Positions 11,433 through 21,900 of a DNA stretch of 64,000 nt are shown here, piece after piece. Numbering within the stretch: position 1 is the first letter of the stretch; each line of letters starts with the position of its first letter. Both the position numbers and the translations under genes were made by a program. This DNA is from Thecaphora thlaspeos. Its lineage: Eukaryota > Basidiomycota > Ustilaginomycetes > Urocystidales > Glomosporiaceae. The stretch lies in contig UWYS01000026.1 of assembly GCA_900291925.1 (NCBI GenBank), forward strand, positions 1-64,000, given 5' to 3'. The notes beneath the pieces were generated by a model, which searched no databases, had not been told where the DNA came from, and saw only the letters and a list, made by a program, of their open reading frames with translations.

Positions 11433-11517
11433 ACGATAACCAGTTGCAGGTATCCGTGCTAGTGTCGTTATGCTACGCTAGCTGTCAAACGGTGCAGCCG
11501 AATCCCTCGTCTAAATT

Positions 11518-11548
11518 ATTCGAATTCAAACAGGTTTGAATTTCGAAT
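11518..11548. repeat. Near-perfect inverted repeat
   Basis: The left arm ATTCGAATTCAAAC (11518-11531) and right arm GTTTGAATTTCGAAT (11534-11548) are reverse complements apart from one extra T, around a 2-nt spacer. It sits in an AT-rich island in otherwise GC-rich DNA. It could form a hairpin or bind a dimeric factor; no function can be assigned. Confidence 0.7.
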
Positions 11549-12059
11549 GCTCCCGAGAGGGTACAGTAACTAAGTAATTTCGATTTGGTTTTCCTTTTTC
11601 CGTTGATTTCAATTCGAGTCCGTCGCGCAGGCGTACGCGCGTCCGGAGTCAAAAGCCGAGGCGCATCCTCTGCACCTCGGTCTGGATCTCGTGGTCGCCG
11701 AGGCAACGACAAATGCCAAAGGGAACCGACATCCTTCTGTCCTTTCGTCGGAGACCAAGAACATCAACGTCTACCTTTTCACCTGAACGTCTCGGGTCGG
11801 ATCCGAAGCGTCGTCACACCTTCTTCCGGACGCCATCGTGAGTGACTTGTAGAAGGAGGAGGGGGTCGGTCAGAGAAGGCCCCGACCTTTCCTGCTCGTA
11901 GCTATCATACATCCGTTGGAGACTATATCTCTATTGACGAATCTATCCATCAATATAGGAACACCATTGTCGTCTGGCCGGCAGGTCTGTCTCGACCATC
12001 TATCTTTTATCTCCTCCACTCTCGTCCCCTTATCCCCATCTTGGTTGTCTAGAACGGGC

Positions 12060-13868
12060 CTAGAAGTGCACGGGGATGTTCCTGATCTTGTATCCTCTCC
12101 ATGTCGGCAGCTGTCTCTTCTGCTGCGTCCCAGATGTGTGCTGCAGATCCTCGATGGCCGAAGCGTACCGGACCAGCGTAGCTTCGGAAAAGGCGGTACC
12201 CATCAGACCCAGTCCGAACGGCATGCCAGATTCGGGCGTCACGCCGGCCGGAAGGTTGATGAGCGGGTACCCAGCCTGCGCAGCGACCTGGGGAGCCTGT
12301 GCCACCTCGGTCGGCACCAGGAGCAGGTCGACCTTGGTACCGTTGTTGTAGAGTGCCGCGTCGATCCCGTCCTCCCTCGAAGCGCGACGGCAAAAGTTCA
12401 AAGCGCTCCAGTAGAGATCGTTCATCTCGCCCTTGCTCTTGAGCGATGCGAGGAATCCATCCTGCCCCGAAGCGAACGCCGGGTGGACTTTGGGGTTTCC
12501 GCCCTCGGAACCGTCGTTGTCGTAGTTGTACTGCACAATGTCCTCGAGGCTCTTGATGTCGCTGTTGTCGAGCTGAGAGAGGTAGGTGCGGATGTTGTTG
12601 TAGAAGTCCACCTTGACGTAGGTGTACTCGCTTTCGTTGGGGTAGCCGCGCGTCGTGCCGTAGTCCCAATTCCAGCCCGTGGGGCTGACGAGCAGCTCGC
12701 GCGTCGGGATCTCGGTGGCGTTGATGACCTCGGCGCCCGCCTCGCGGATCAGGCGGATGAGCTCGCCCAGCTGCTCCTGCTGCGTCGCCGAGGCGAGCGT
12801 CCAGAAGCTCTCCCAGGGGATGCCGAAGCGGGCGCCTTTGAGGGCCGCCTTGTCGGCGAGGGACGAGGCGTAGCCGCCCTGCTTCTTGGAGGGCGTCTTG
12901 CCGACCTGGGCGTCTGTGGCGTTGTCGTGCTTGTCGACACCGTAGATGGCGTCGAGCACGTAGACGGCATCGCGGACCGTCTTGGCGTGGACGCCGACGG
13001 TGTCCTGGTTGAGCGACTCGGGGATGACGCCGGCGCGCGACGTGAGGCCGACGGTGGGCTTGATGCCGACGATGGCGTTGCGCGAGGCCGGGTTGACGAC
13101 GGATCCGTCGGTCTCTGTGCCGAGGGCAAAGGGGATCATGTTGGCGCCGACGGCGACGCCGCTTCCGGAGCTGGATCCGCCCGGGTTGAGGTTGAGGTTG
13201 TAGGAGCTGCGGCACTGTCCGCCCCTGGCCGAGTAGCCCTCGGAGTAGTCGTTGCTCCTCATGTCGGCCCACTCGGAGAGGGTAGCCTTGCCGAGCAGCA
13301 GGGCGCCGGCGTCTCGCAGCTGGTGGACGACGTGCGAGTCGCGCGGGATGACGGAGCCGAGGAGGGCCCAGGAGCCGGCGGTGGTCTGCATCTTGTCCTT
13401 GGAGCCGATGTTGTCCTTGACGATAAAGGGGATGCCGTGGAGGGGCCCGCGGACGCGTCCCTTGTTCCTCTCGTCGTCGAGGGCAGCGGCGATCTGGGCC
13501 CAGTCGGGGTTGATTTCCATGATGGCGTGGAGGTACCAGTCGACCTGCTGGATGCGCTGGAGGTAGCATTGGGCGACCTGAAGCGAGGACAATTGGCCGG
13601 ACGACATCCAGCGCTGGATGGTGTCGATGGAGACCTCGAGGAAGTTTACTCCGAAGCAGTCTTGGACGGGGAAGAGCTTGGAGCCGTCTTGCTGGGTGTT
13701 GTTGGGGAAGGAGTACGGGTATGGGTTGGAGAGAATCTGGGACGAGACGAGGTGCGAGGATGATTGGTTGTTTGCGCTGCTGCGGCGAGCGAAGCCGCTC
13801 GAGGCCGAGACGGAGGCGGCGAGGAGGGCGGCGGCCGCGAGCGGGAGGTTGGAGGTGAGCCGCACCAT
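12060..13868 (-). CDS. Secreted amidase, amidase-signature family
   Basis: Single exon, 602 aa. A signal peptide is likely (MVRLTSNLPLAAAALLAASVSA). The amidase-signature hydrolase fold has the Ser-cisSer-Lys triad: Lys151 in IPFIVKDNIG, the Gly/Ser-rich loop NPGGSSSGSGV (about 229-238), and the nucleophile at about Ser256 in GTETDGSVVNPAS. FALGTETDG and IVGIKPTVGL are typical of the family. Many fungal members hydrolyse short amides or peptide amides, but the substrate cannot be read from sequence. N-glycosylation sequons (for example NNTQ) fit a secreted protein. The adjacent upstream gene (receptor) is divergent, about 2.9 kb away. Close to full family length. Confidence 0.9.
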   Translation of the reverse strand: MVRLTSNLPLAAAALLAASVSASSGFARRSSANNQSSSHLVSSQILSNPYPYSFPNNTQQDGSKLFPVQDCFGVNFLEVSIDTIQRWMSSGQLSSLQVAQCYLQRIQQVDWYLHAIMEINPDWAQIAAALDDERNKGRVRGPLHGIPFIVKDNIGSKDKMQTTAGSWALLGSVIPRDSHVVHQLRDAGALLLGKATLSEWADMRSNDYSEGYSARGGQCRSSYNLNLNPGGSSSGSGVAVGANMIPFALGTETDGSVVNPASRNAIVGIKPTVGLTSRAGVIPESLNQDTVGVHAKTVRDAVYVLDAIYGVDKHDNATDAQVGKTPSKKQGGYASSLADKAALKGARFGIPWESFWTLASATQQEQLGELIRLIREAGAEVINATEIPTRELLVSPTGWNWDYGTTRGYPNESEYTYVKVDFYNNIRTYLSQLDNSDIKSLEDIVQYNYDNDGSEGGNPKVHPAFASGQDGFLASLKSKGEMNDLYWSALNFCRRASREDGIDAALYNNGTKVDLLLVPTEVAQAPQVAAQAGYPLINLPAGVTPESGMPFGLGLMGTAFSEATLVRYASAIEDLQHTSGTQQKRQLPTWRGYKIRNIPVHF

Positions 13869-16232
13869 GTTGAAGCGAGTACGGCGGGGTGAGAGGGAGG
13901 GAGGGAGGGAGAGAAAGGATGAAGGCTTGCGTTGGGGGGATTTGGTGGTGGACGAAAAAGGGAAGAAGCGAGGAACCGCGCAAGGGTGTCGACGCGAAGC
14001 GGCATTAAGCGTCGCGGCGGGCGCAACAGACGGCAGCCAGACGCACGCTGTGCACCCCTGCAGGTGTGACTGTGGACGGGCTGAGCCGTGTGGCTTCGTC
14101 GGCGCGCTGCCTACCGCCTTGTCGCGTAGGGTGCCAGGTACGGTAGAGGGTAGAGCGAGGTGGCGAGAACCGGTGCCGACGTCGTCGGCGTCGCTGACAG
14201 GACAAAGCGCAGCGAGGGCGCTCGTGCGAGGGAGTAGTCTCCGAGAGCAGTACTATACTGTGTTGCAGGTGCGCTGGGCGACGGTGGGATGGTCGGTCAC
14301 AGACAAACAACGAGGCAGGTCGCCCTGCGGTTGCGCTGCTGTACCGTCTAGCAGGTGGTTCCGTGCTGTAAGGTTGTACCACTGAACACAGCCAAGGACG
14401 GATGGCGGCGCGCCCACCTCCTTTTGAACGGATGCCGAATGGCCATCTTTGTTCACGTTGCGACACCGCCAGTGGGCCCGCGGCTAGGTGACGCTCTTTT
14501 GGGCAGCGTTGACCGGTCACCGGGGCGGCCACAGCATCAATCAAGAATCAATCACTATTAGTTATGTACTGTACAAAAAAAGGAAATCACGACCGGACAC
14601 AGGTGTGCTGCACGCCCGCCCGCCCGCTGGCTGTTTGCGGGACGTAAGAAAAGAGAAGTAATGTAGTTATGTATGTAGCGTTGATGCTTTCCTTGCAAAG
14701 CCAGACAACGACAAACGGCTGGCGCACAACAACGGTGCGTAGCGTGACAATCGTTGCTTGCCGCTGGCTGTTACGTTGCGCGCAACCAAAGCAGGGGTAC
14801 AGAGAAAGCCGGTCAAGCGCAGGGCCCAGGCGGCGGCGCATGGTAGATGGCGTTTGATTGTTTTTGACGCACACAGACCGTAAGTACCTTGCCAGCGGCG
14901 GCCAACAGGCAAAAGGGAAGCTGCCGCACAAACGTGGAACGCAAGCGAGCGAGCGAACGAAGCGGTGACCGGTCATGTTGGGACGTCACACGCAAACGCA
15001 TGGGTCTCTGCCACGCCGTGTCAACTATGTACTGTACAGTCAGTCAGCACAAGCACACCTGCTTGGCTGCACGTCGGCAGTAGTGTGAGAAAGGTCCCAA
15101 AACGACGATGGATGCCTGCGCAGATCTCCGATATTTGCACCGCTACATACTGTAGCATACTGTAGCGGTGCCGACACGTTGGCGACGGCGGCGACGACGG
15201 CGGTGGCGGTGGCTGACAGGCCGTTGTAGCAGACGCACGTCGCCCTGTTCTGTCACCTGCTGAGGAGCGCGCGCAGCTTGACGAATCGAGTCGCAGTCAA
15301 GAGTCGCTACATACATACACGGCTGCCGCGCGCCAGACGTCGGTAGGTGTACGTACATACAGTGCTTAGCTAAGAGGTACAGCGTACCGCAGAGAAAGAG
15401 CAAGGGCGAACGCGTGCGCACACATGGACGCACAGCGAGTCGTGCGTCCATGCACAGACTTGATTGCTCTGACAAGAGAATCGAATGTGAATCTTTGCAT
15501 CGTATCCAAGCGTCTGCGCCTGCCCAACAAAAAAACATGGCCGCCGACCAGAGAGGAAGAACAAGAAATCTCCGTAGCCGCATGACGCATCAAAGGGCCG
15601 CTGCCACTGCCGCTGTCAAACAAGAAATGACAGGTTAGAGAAGCAAAAACGAGTCCCGGAGATCGACCGCCGCACAGGCAAGGCACAGACAGGCAAGGAG
15701 GAAACATAATGGGTTGCGGGCAGGAATGGCAGAGGACCTGAGCTCGAGAGGGCTCCCAGCACGCCGGAAGAAAACTGGCGTGCCGGTCGAGCGCCAAAGA
15801 GCGGCAAACGCAAGCGAGGGACAGGGTGGGCAAACGACAAAGAGCACACCGATGGCGGCGGCGATGCAGAGGAAGAGATGGTAGGGAAGAGGGAGGGGAA
15901 GAGGGTCGAGCAGCGGGGCAAGGAGAGAGGCCTCCGTGCAACGGCCGATCACCCCAGACGCGCACGCCCTGCGCACGTGCCGCAGACGAGGAGGAGCAAA
16001 AAGTAGCCGCTCAGCGTCCCGCCCGTCCCTCGACGTCCAAGGTACTCTAACCGTCGTCGACGGGCTCAAGATTCCAATCACCACCGCCCAAAGACGCCCC
16101 CTCAGCAAGATTCAGTGTGTCAGGATGGATGGGATTCAAAAGGAAGGAGGAGGAAGGTTGCGAGCTACATATATAGGCCATCTACCCGGCCAGCTGGCGC
16201 AGCGCTCGAGAGCTGACGAAAGCTGACGTCGC

Positions 16233-16272
16233 CTCGAGTGATCTCGAGTGATCTCGAGTGATCGGGAGTGAT
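16233..16272 (+). repeat. Four tandem 10-bp units, CTCGAGTGAT
   Basis: Three perfect units (16233, 16243, 16253) plus one variant (CGGGAGTGAT at 16263). Each unit contains a CTCGAG palindrome in the perfect copies. The 10-bp spacing puts the sites on the same face of the helix, about 540-580 bp upstream of the receptor start. Could be an array of factor binding sites; function not known. Confidence 0.8.
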
Positions 16273-16679
16273 CGCTACTTTGCCGGCCGGGTGAGACGGC
16301 AACACCCCCTCGTACGTATGTACGTACGCCGTGCAATACCAACCCCGAAACTCATTCCACTCTCCTCGTTCCTCACCTCGACTCATCCTCATCCACCTCG
16401 ACTCCATCTTTCACCGCCCATCGCCCACCGTCAGCGCATCCATCGACGGCCCAATAGCTTCCCGACCATGCCAACCGCCGCCAATCATTGCACCGCACCG
16501 TCCACACCGTCCACACCGTCCACACCTATTACGAGACACCTTCCCACCCTCCCAGCTGCCTGACAGCCGCCGCACATCCATCCACGCAGCCCTTCCTCGG
16601 CCATACCCGAGCCCGGCTCTGCTCGACTGGCGAGCAACATCGTGTCCATCCTTGACCGCCGTATCCATCCGGCCGTCCG

Positions 16680-16692
16680 TATATAGGCCATC
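16680..16692 (+). promoter_or_regulatory. Candidate TATA element of the receptor gene
   Basis: TATATAGGCCATC lies about 120-130 bp upstream of the ATG at 16811. The identical 13-mer is also at 16170-16182. Inference from motif and position only. Confidence 0.4.
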
Positions 16693-16810
16693 ACAAAACG
16701 GCGCTCCCCTCTGTTCCTCGCCCGACTCGACAGCAAGACTCCAAGCATCCTCAACATCCTCCCTTCTCCGGGCCCCCGTTCGTCTCCCCCTCTACCGCGC
16801 CTGGCCCACC

Positions 16811-18323
16811 ATGGCGTCGATCCAGGTGATCCACCCTACCTCGTACTCGTTCACCCCTACCGTCTTTGCCACCAACGTCTCCGGCGCCATCCAGACGGCC
16901 TACAACCAAGGACGCATCCCCCCCTCGGTCCCCATCCCGCACCTACTCGCTTCGCAGGACGCCGGCTCGCTCGGCTTCATCTACTTTTTCCTCGTGTTCG
17001 CGACGCTGCTCGTGCTGCTCCGACTCTTTTCCCGTTCCTTCCTCGCCCACTTTTTCGGACCGGACGACTTCCTCGCCGCGCTGACCATACCCATCTACGT
17101 CGCCTTTGGCGCTCTGTGCATCATGCTCATCAACATCGGATCGGGCAAACACATCGAGTACATCCAGTACGTCATGACGCAATCCACCAACTCTCTCTCG
17201 GAACGTCTCGACTTTTACGCCCACCTCCTCTACACTACGGCGCTGTACGTGTGTCGTCTGAGCGGACTCGCCTTCTACCGTCGCCTATGTCGACAGATCC
17301 CACGAATGAACACGGCAATCTGGCTGACGATCGCCTTGGTCAGCGCCGGCTTCGTGATGCAGTTCCTGCTGATCGTGTTGCACTGTCTGCCCGTCACCGA
17401 CCTGTGGCCGTACGTGTGGCAACCAGAGGTGGAGAACTACACTTGCATACTCTGGCAGGCCATCTACACGACCAACTCGGCCATATCGCTCGCGAGCGAT
17501 CTGCTCGTCTTTACCATACCGGCTTGGGTCATCTACTCGCTCAAGGGTAGTCAGTCGTCCGTCCGCATCAAGCTCATCTTCATTCTGTGTCCTGGTATCT
17601 TGACTACGCTGTAAGTCTCGCCCCAGTCCTTCCTTGTCTCCTTTCTTCCAGGCTCTGAAAACAATCTCGACTCACCGTCGATTCCGTTTTTCTTCTTCTC
17701 CTTCTCCTTCTTCTACCGCCCACCGCCGCGCGACCGCTCGCAGAGTTTCCATCACCCGACTCATCTTCGTGATCAAAAGCGGCTGGGCAACCGACCAATC
17801 ATGGCTCTACAGTCCCTTACTCGCCATCGAAGTAATCGAACTGGGAACGACAATGATCGCCCTCTCTGCGCCGGGTATCAATATATTTTTCCACCGTATT
17901 AGCGGTAAAGGAGCGCAAATCTCCACCTCAGAGACACACGATAGCGACAATTCTATACCAATGTACAGTTACAGTCGCGAAACAAAGGTTCGCATTGATC
18001 GTATTGGGAGGGAGAGGTTGAAGGGTACCTCTTTTCATCACGTCGGCGGCGTCGGTGGGCAAGCGGGAGAAATGACTCTTGCAACGCCGCGAGCAGCGGC
18101 AGGCGAGCAGGAAGAGGAGGGGAGGATATCACACAATGCTTTCATCACCACCACACACCCGACCATGACTGCGTGCGGTAGGAAAAATCCAGGTGATATA
18201 ACGGATCCGACGATTGAGAGGACAACTTATTCACCTCAACATCGACAAGGTTCGGAAAAGTTCATCGTCGATGACGACGACGACAAGGTGGTGCCGTATG
18301 TTTACAATGCTACGAGACGATGA
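16811..18323 (+). CDS. PTH11-like seven-transmembrane receptor (fungal rhodopsin-domain family)
   Basis: Two exons, 16811-17610 and 17744-18323 (intron 133 nt), giving 459 aa. The start ATG has a good context (CCCACCATGG). Seven hydrophobic segments are visible, beginning with FIYFFLVFATLLVLLRLF and followed by the family-typical GPDDFLAAL after the first helix. HCLPVTDLWPYVW and a later Cys (ENYTC) can form the extracellular disulphide seen in this family. The intron falls in the sixth helix region and the join restores TTL-VSITRLIFV. The C-terminal tail of about 130 residues is hydrophilic and probably cytosolic. Members are orphan GPCR-like receptors, some tied to host or surface sensing in ascomycetes; the ligand here is unknown. 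Two possible TATA boxes and a 10-bp repeat array lie upstream. Confidence 0.8.
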
Positions 18324-18926
18324 TACCTAAATATCTTTTGTCTTTTGTACTATCTTCTTTTCTTGGTTTCATAAACCTTTTGCAAAACCAGCAAACATCG
18401 GCATCGGATCATATCTTACGATCCAGAGTAGACACTCTTTTGTGCCTTTTCCTCCCATGTCCAAGCCGATTCGGTGACGATACATTTATATCTCCCTTCT
18501 GCGCCTGCGCTTTCCAACCACTCCCATCCGCCCATCCGCTCGCACTTCCACAGCGCAAGTTACCTTCATCTCGCCACGTTGACCATCCACAACCCACCAG
18601 ACAGACATACCCATCTCCACGACACAAGGACACTATACGCCTTCTTCCTTGCAATGAGATGAGCGAGAGAGACAAGCGTCGACCAACACAACAACGCCAT
18701 GAAACAGGACGACGTAACGCAGATAAACGTCATGGCAAGAAAGTGGGAGAGAACAAGAAAAGGAAAAGGGAAAACCAAACGGGAGTGGGGTGGGGCAGAC
18801 TGCGCAAGCGATTCCTCAGCGGTAGGAGGAACGGACACCCTCAAAGCGGATGAGGACGCATACCAATAAGTAAAAGAGGTCCGAGCGGGGGCGCAGAGTC
18901 GTGCCAGCCTCGTACTAGACCTCGCA
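18324..18926. other. Convergent intergenic region
   Basis: About 600 bp between two convergent 3' ends. Nothing recognisable beyond the 3' untranslated regions. Confidence 0.6.
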
Positions 18927-21900
18927 TTAAAGGTGACGACCCGTAGGGCTGGCCGTGCCCGGTGCTGCTGCCGCCGACATCGAAGGGCTCCTGGCCGATC
19001 CGGGCGTTCCCACCGAGCCACCGCCGCCGCCGCCGCCACCGGGAGGCGGCGAGGTGGCCGAACCGCCGTAGACGCGGCTGTTGACGTTGGCGCGATGCTG
19101 TCGGTTGCGCAGGTGGATCTCAAAGTTGTTGAGCGACTCGCCGGGTCCTGGCGTGTACAGCTGCACGTCCCGAGAAGCAAGAGACAAGGGAGAAGAGGGG
19201 AAGAGGAGAAGAGCAAGGTGGCTTCATTCCGTCAGCCATGATCATTCTCGCCAAGGAGGAGGGCTTATCGCGTCTCGAGCCCGATGGGCAGCAAACTCAC
19301 CTTGCCGGGACAGTCGAGGCACCTGACGCGCCACTCGGCGACCGTCGGGGCGGGTGCACTGGCGGGGATCGGGCGCGGCTGGATCTCGAAGCGGTCGTTG
19401 GGATACCTCGCGCGCAGCGTCGCCGCAGACTGGAGCAGCCACTCGGCCGGCGTCAGCGGCTGCCCCTTGGCGCCGGTGGGCACCGTGACGTTCGACAGCG
19501 ACGGCGTCATTGGCGCCGCGGCATGGGCGCCGGCAACGGGTGCAGAAGCAGGTGGAGGCGACGTCGCAGCGATCGCCGCAGCTGCAGCCACCGGCTTCGC
19601 ATTCGTACCTCTTCCGCCATCCCGGACGTCGCCCTGCTCGACCAGCTCGCCTTCCTCGCTACCGCCTCGGCCGCGGCCCAGGCTGGCACCGCGGTGCAAT
19701 GAAGCCGAAGCATCGCGACGCCCCGTCGAGTCTTTGCGCGCCGGCGGCATCGGCTCCGGGCTCTCTGATCGCGACGAAGAGTCGCTGTCATCCGGACTGC
19801 CGACGAGCTCGAACGGCAAATCGGGCGAGACAGCCCTCGGCGTCCGCGAGCGCGAAGAGCCACGTCCGCCGCCCCTGCGCACGCTGAGCCCGGTCTCGTC
19901 GCCGTTGCCGTTGAGGGCGCTGCCCGAGGAATCGTTGGCAAAGTCGCCGCGCGGCGTGTCGCCGGCCGAGTTGGGCTCGGTGACGTCGTCGTGTTCGTGC
20001 TCGCCGCCGCCGAGGGAGGCGAGCAGGCCGCTGTCTAGCACGATGCTGGGCACGTTTGGCTTGCGTTGCGTCTGGTTCGTCTGCTGCTGCTTCATGTGGT
20101 GGGCTAGGTCGCGTGTATACTCGAGCATCAACACCTTGCGGTGGCGGTGGTAGTACTTTCCGCAGGGACCGCAGAGCGACTTGTCGCCGAGCGGGCCCTT
20201 GCGGCGTCCGGGAGCCAGAGTGCCCGGAATGCCGCAATTGGAGCAGTGCCACATGCCGTCGTGGATATTAGGGTGCTGCCGCTCGAGGTCCTCGGGCCGG
20301 ACGTTGTTGCGTGCCGCGTAGGCCGCCTGGCTAGCGCGCTGGACGGCCGCCGGATCGCGCGGCGGCGGCGGCGGCGGCTGGGCGACCGCGTGGCCGTCGG
20401 GCGACCGTGCCCGCTTCTTGGCCTCCTCCTCGGTGTAGCCGGGCGCAAAATGGGGACCACCCGGGTCTGACTTGCGGCCCAGCCCGCCGGGGAACTGGAA
20501 GTGGGTCGCGTGGCTGTTGGGGCGCGCCTTCTTGCGGTCGGACGGCCCGCCGAGCAGCGACGACTCGGGCCCCGGAGTCGGCGTGCCGTAGTCCATCGAC
20601 ATCGACATCGGCTGCTGCGACGGCGCGATGCTCGCATTGGCCGCTGCCGCAGCAGCACGTCGTGTCGACATGCCCGCCCCGTAGGCGGCACCGAGGGCTG
20701 GGTCGGCAAGGGTGCGCGAGCCGGCGCCGCCGTCGGCCAGGTAGGACGACGACGAAGATGCCGCCGCTGCCGACGCCGTTTGAATCCCGTGGACCGCCGG
20801 CGTGCGCTGAGTCTTCTGCGGCTCGCGATCGGGCAGGTTGATACCGCGCCGCCCGCGCGTCTGCCGACGCTTGCGTCGGGCCTCGCGCTCCCGCTCGCGG
20901 TCGAGCCGCTCGATCTCGGACTCGGTGAGCTGGAGCAGGCGCGGCGTGAAGGCGTCGGCCTCGTGGTCGAGGCGAGCGGCATGACCCTTGGAGATGAGCG
21001 GCAGGAAGGCCGTCCGCAGCTCGTCGTCGGCGATCAGCCGTCCATCGAAAGGGTGACCCGTCATCACCAGCGACTTGATGTGGACGTGGACCTGCTCGCG
21101 GATCGAGTGGGCGATGGCCGTCTTGAACTCGCCGGGCAGGCCGAGGTCGGCCGCGAAAGCCTCGGCAAACTTTTCGGCCGCCGTCGGATCCGTCTCGCCG
21201 GCGTCCCATTCAAACTGGTCAACCAGGTTCATGCTGCCGACCGTGATGTCGAGCTGCGGAGAGGTTGGGTCGGGGAGATGATAGGGAAGAGGAAGTGGAA
21301 GCAAAGGTGTAGCTTCCAAGTTGGTCTCGAGACTGCGCTCACAGGAAAGACAGGGGAACAAACACTACTCACCTTGATCACCATGCGCAATTCCTCGGCC
21401 GGCGTCACATCCTTCGGCTCTTGCGGCACCGACTCGTCGTCGTCATCGTCTTCATCGCTGTCCGAGATTTCGACCGCGTTCTGGGCATCGCCTCCAGTCA
21501 CGCCGTTGACAGCTGCTGCTCCGTCGTCGACCTGCATCGCAGCGTCGCCGTCAACGGCTTCGCAATCCCGCTGGCCGTTGGTCGGTGCTGCTGCTGCTGC
21601 TGTTGCTGCTGTCGACTGGTTTTTGACAGCGGCGTCTCGCTTCCGTTTCTTGGACGCCTGCTGCGGCCCTTGCTCGAGCGTCTTGCGCCACTTGGTCCAC
21701 CACTGGAGGTCTTTACCGTCGAGCATGCCCTCGGTGCCCTCCTTGCCGCCGACAGCCGCCGCCGTGGCTGCCGCACTGCCGGCCTTCTTGTTCGGCCGCA
21801 CCGCGTTGGTGGCGAGGTGGTCTTGGATCTGGCTGTGGATTTGCTCCTTAATCTGCGGCACAAAGACGGCCGCGGGTAGGCCGATGTCCTCGCAGATTGA

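Larger units (their letters stand above)
9720..12059. other. Intergenic, 2.3 kb
   Basis: Lies upstream of the GH16 remnant and downstream of the amidase. Several open frames of up to 288 codons exist but show no motif, are Pro/Ser/Arg-rich and have no plausible gene structure. It contains the (GGTA)8 tract and an AT-rich inverted repeat listed separately. Confidence 0.55.
13869..16810. other. Divergent intergenic region between amidase and receptor, 2.9 kb
   Basis: No coding region recognised; open frames here lack motifs. It holds several GTACTGTAC-type palindromes (14566-14574, 15029-15037, 15148-15154, 15158-15164), a CGCTACA/TGTAGCG inverted pair (15141-15167), a 10-bp tandem array (16233-16272) and a 13-nt TATATAGGCCATC sequence present twice (16170-16182 and 16680-16692). 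It reads as a long regulatory region. Confidence 0.55.

Noticed and set aside
12049..13983. Long minus-strand frame overlapping the amidase (644 codons)
   Set aside because: Arg/Pro/His-rich shadow of the real amidase frame; no motifs. Such shadows are expected in GC-rich coding DNA.
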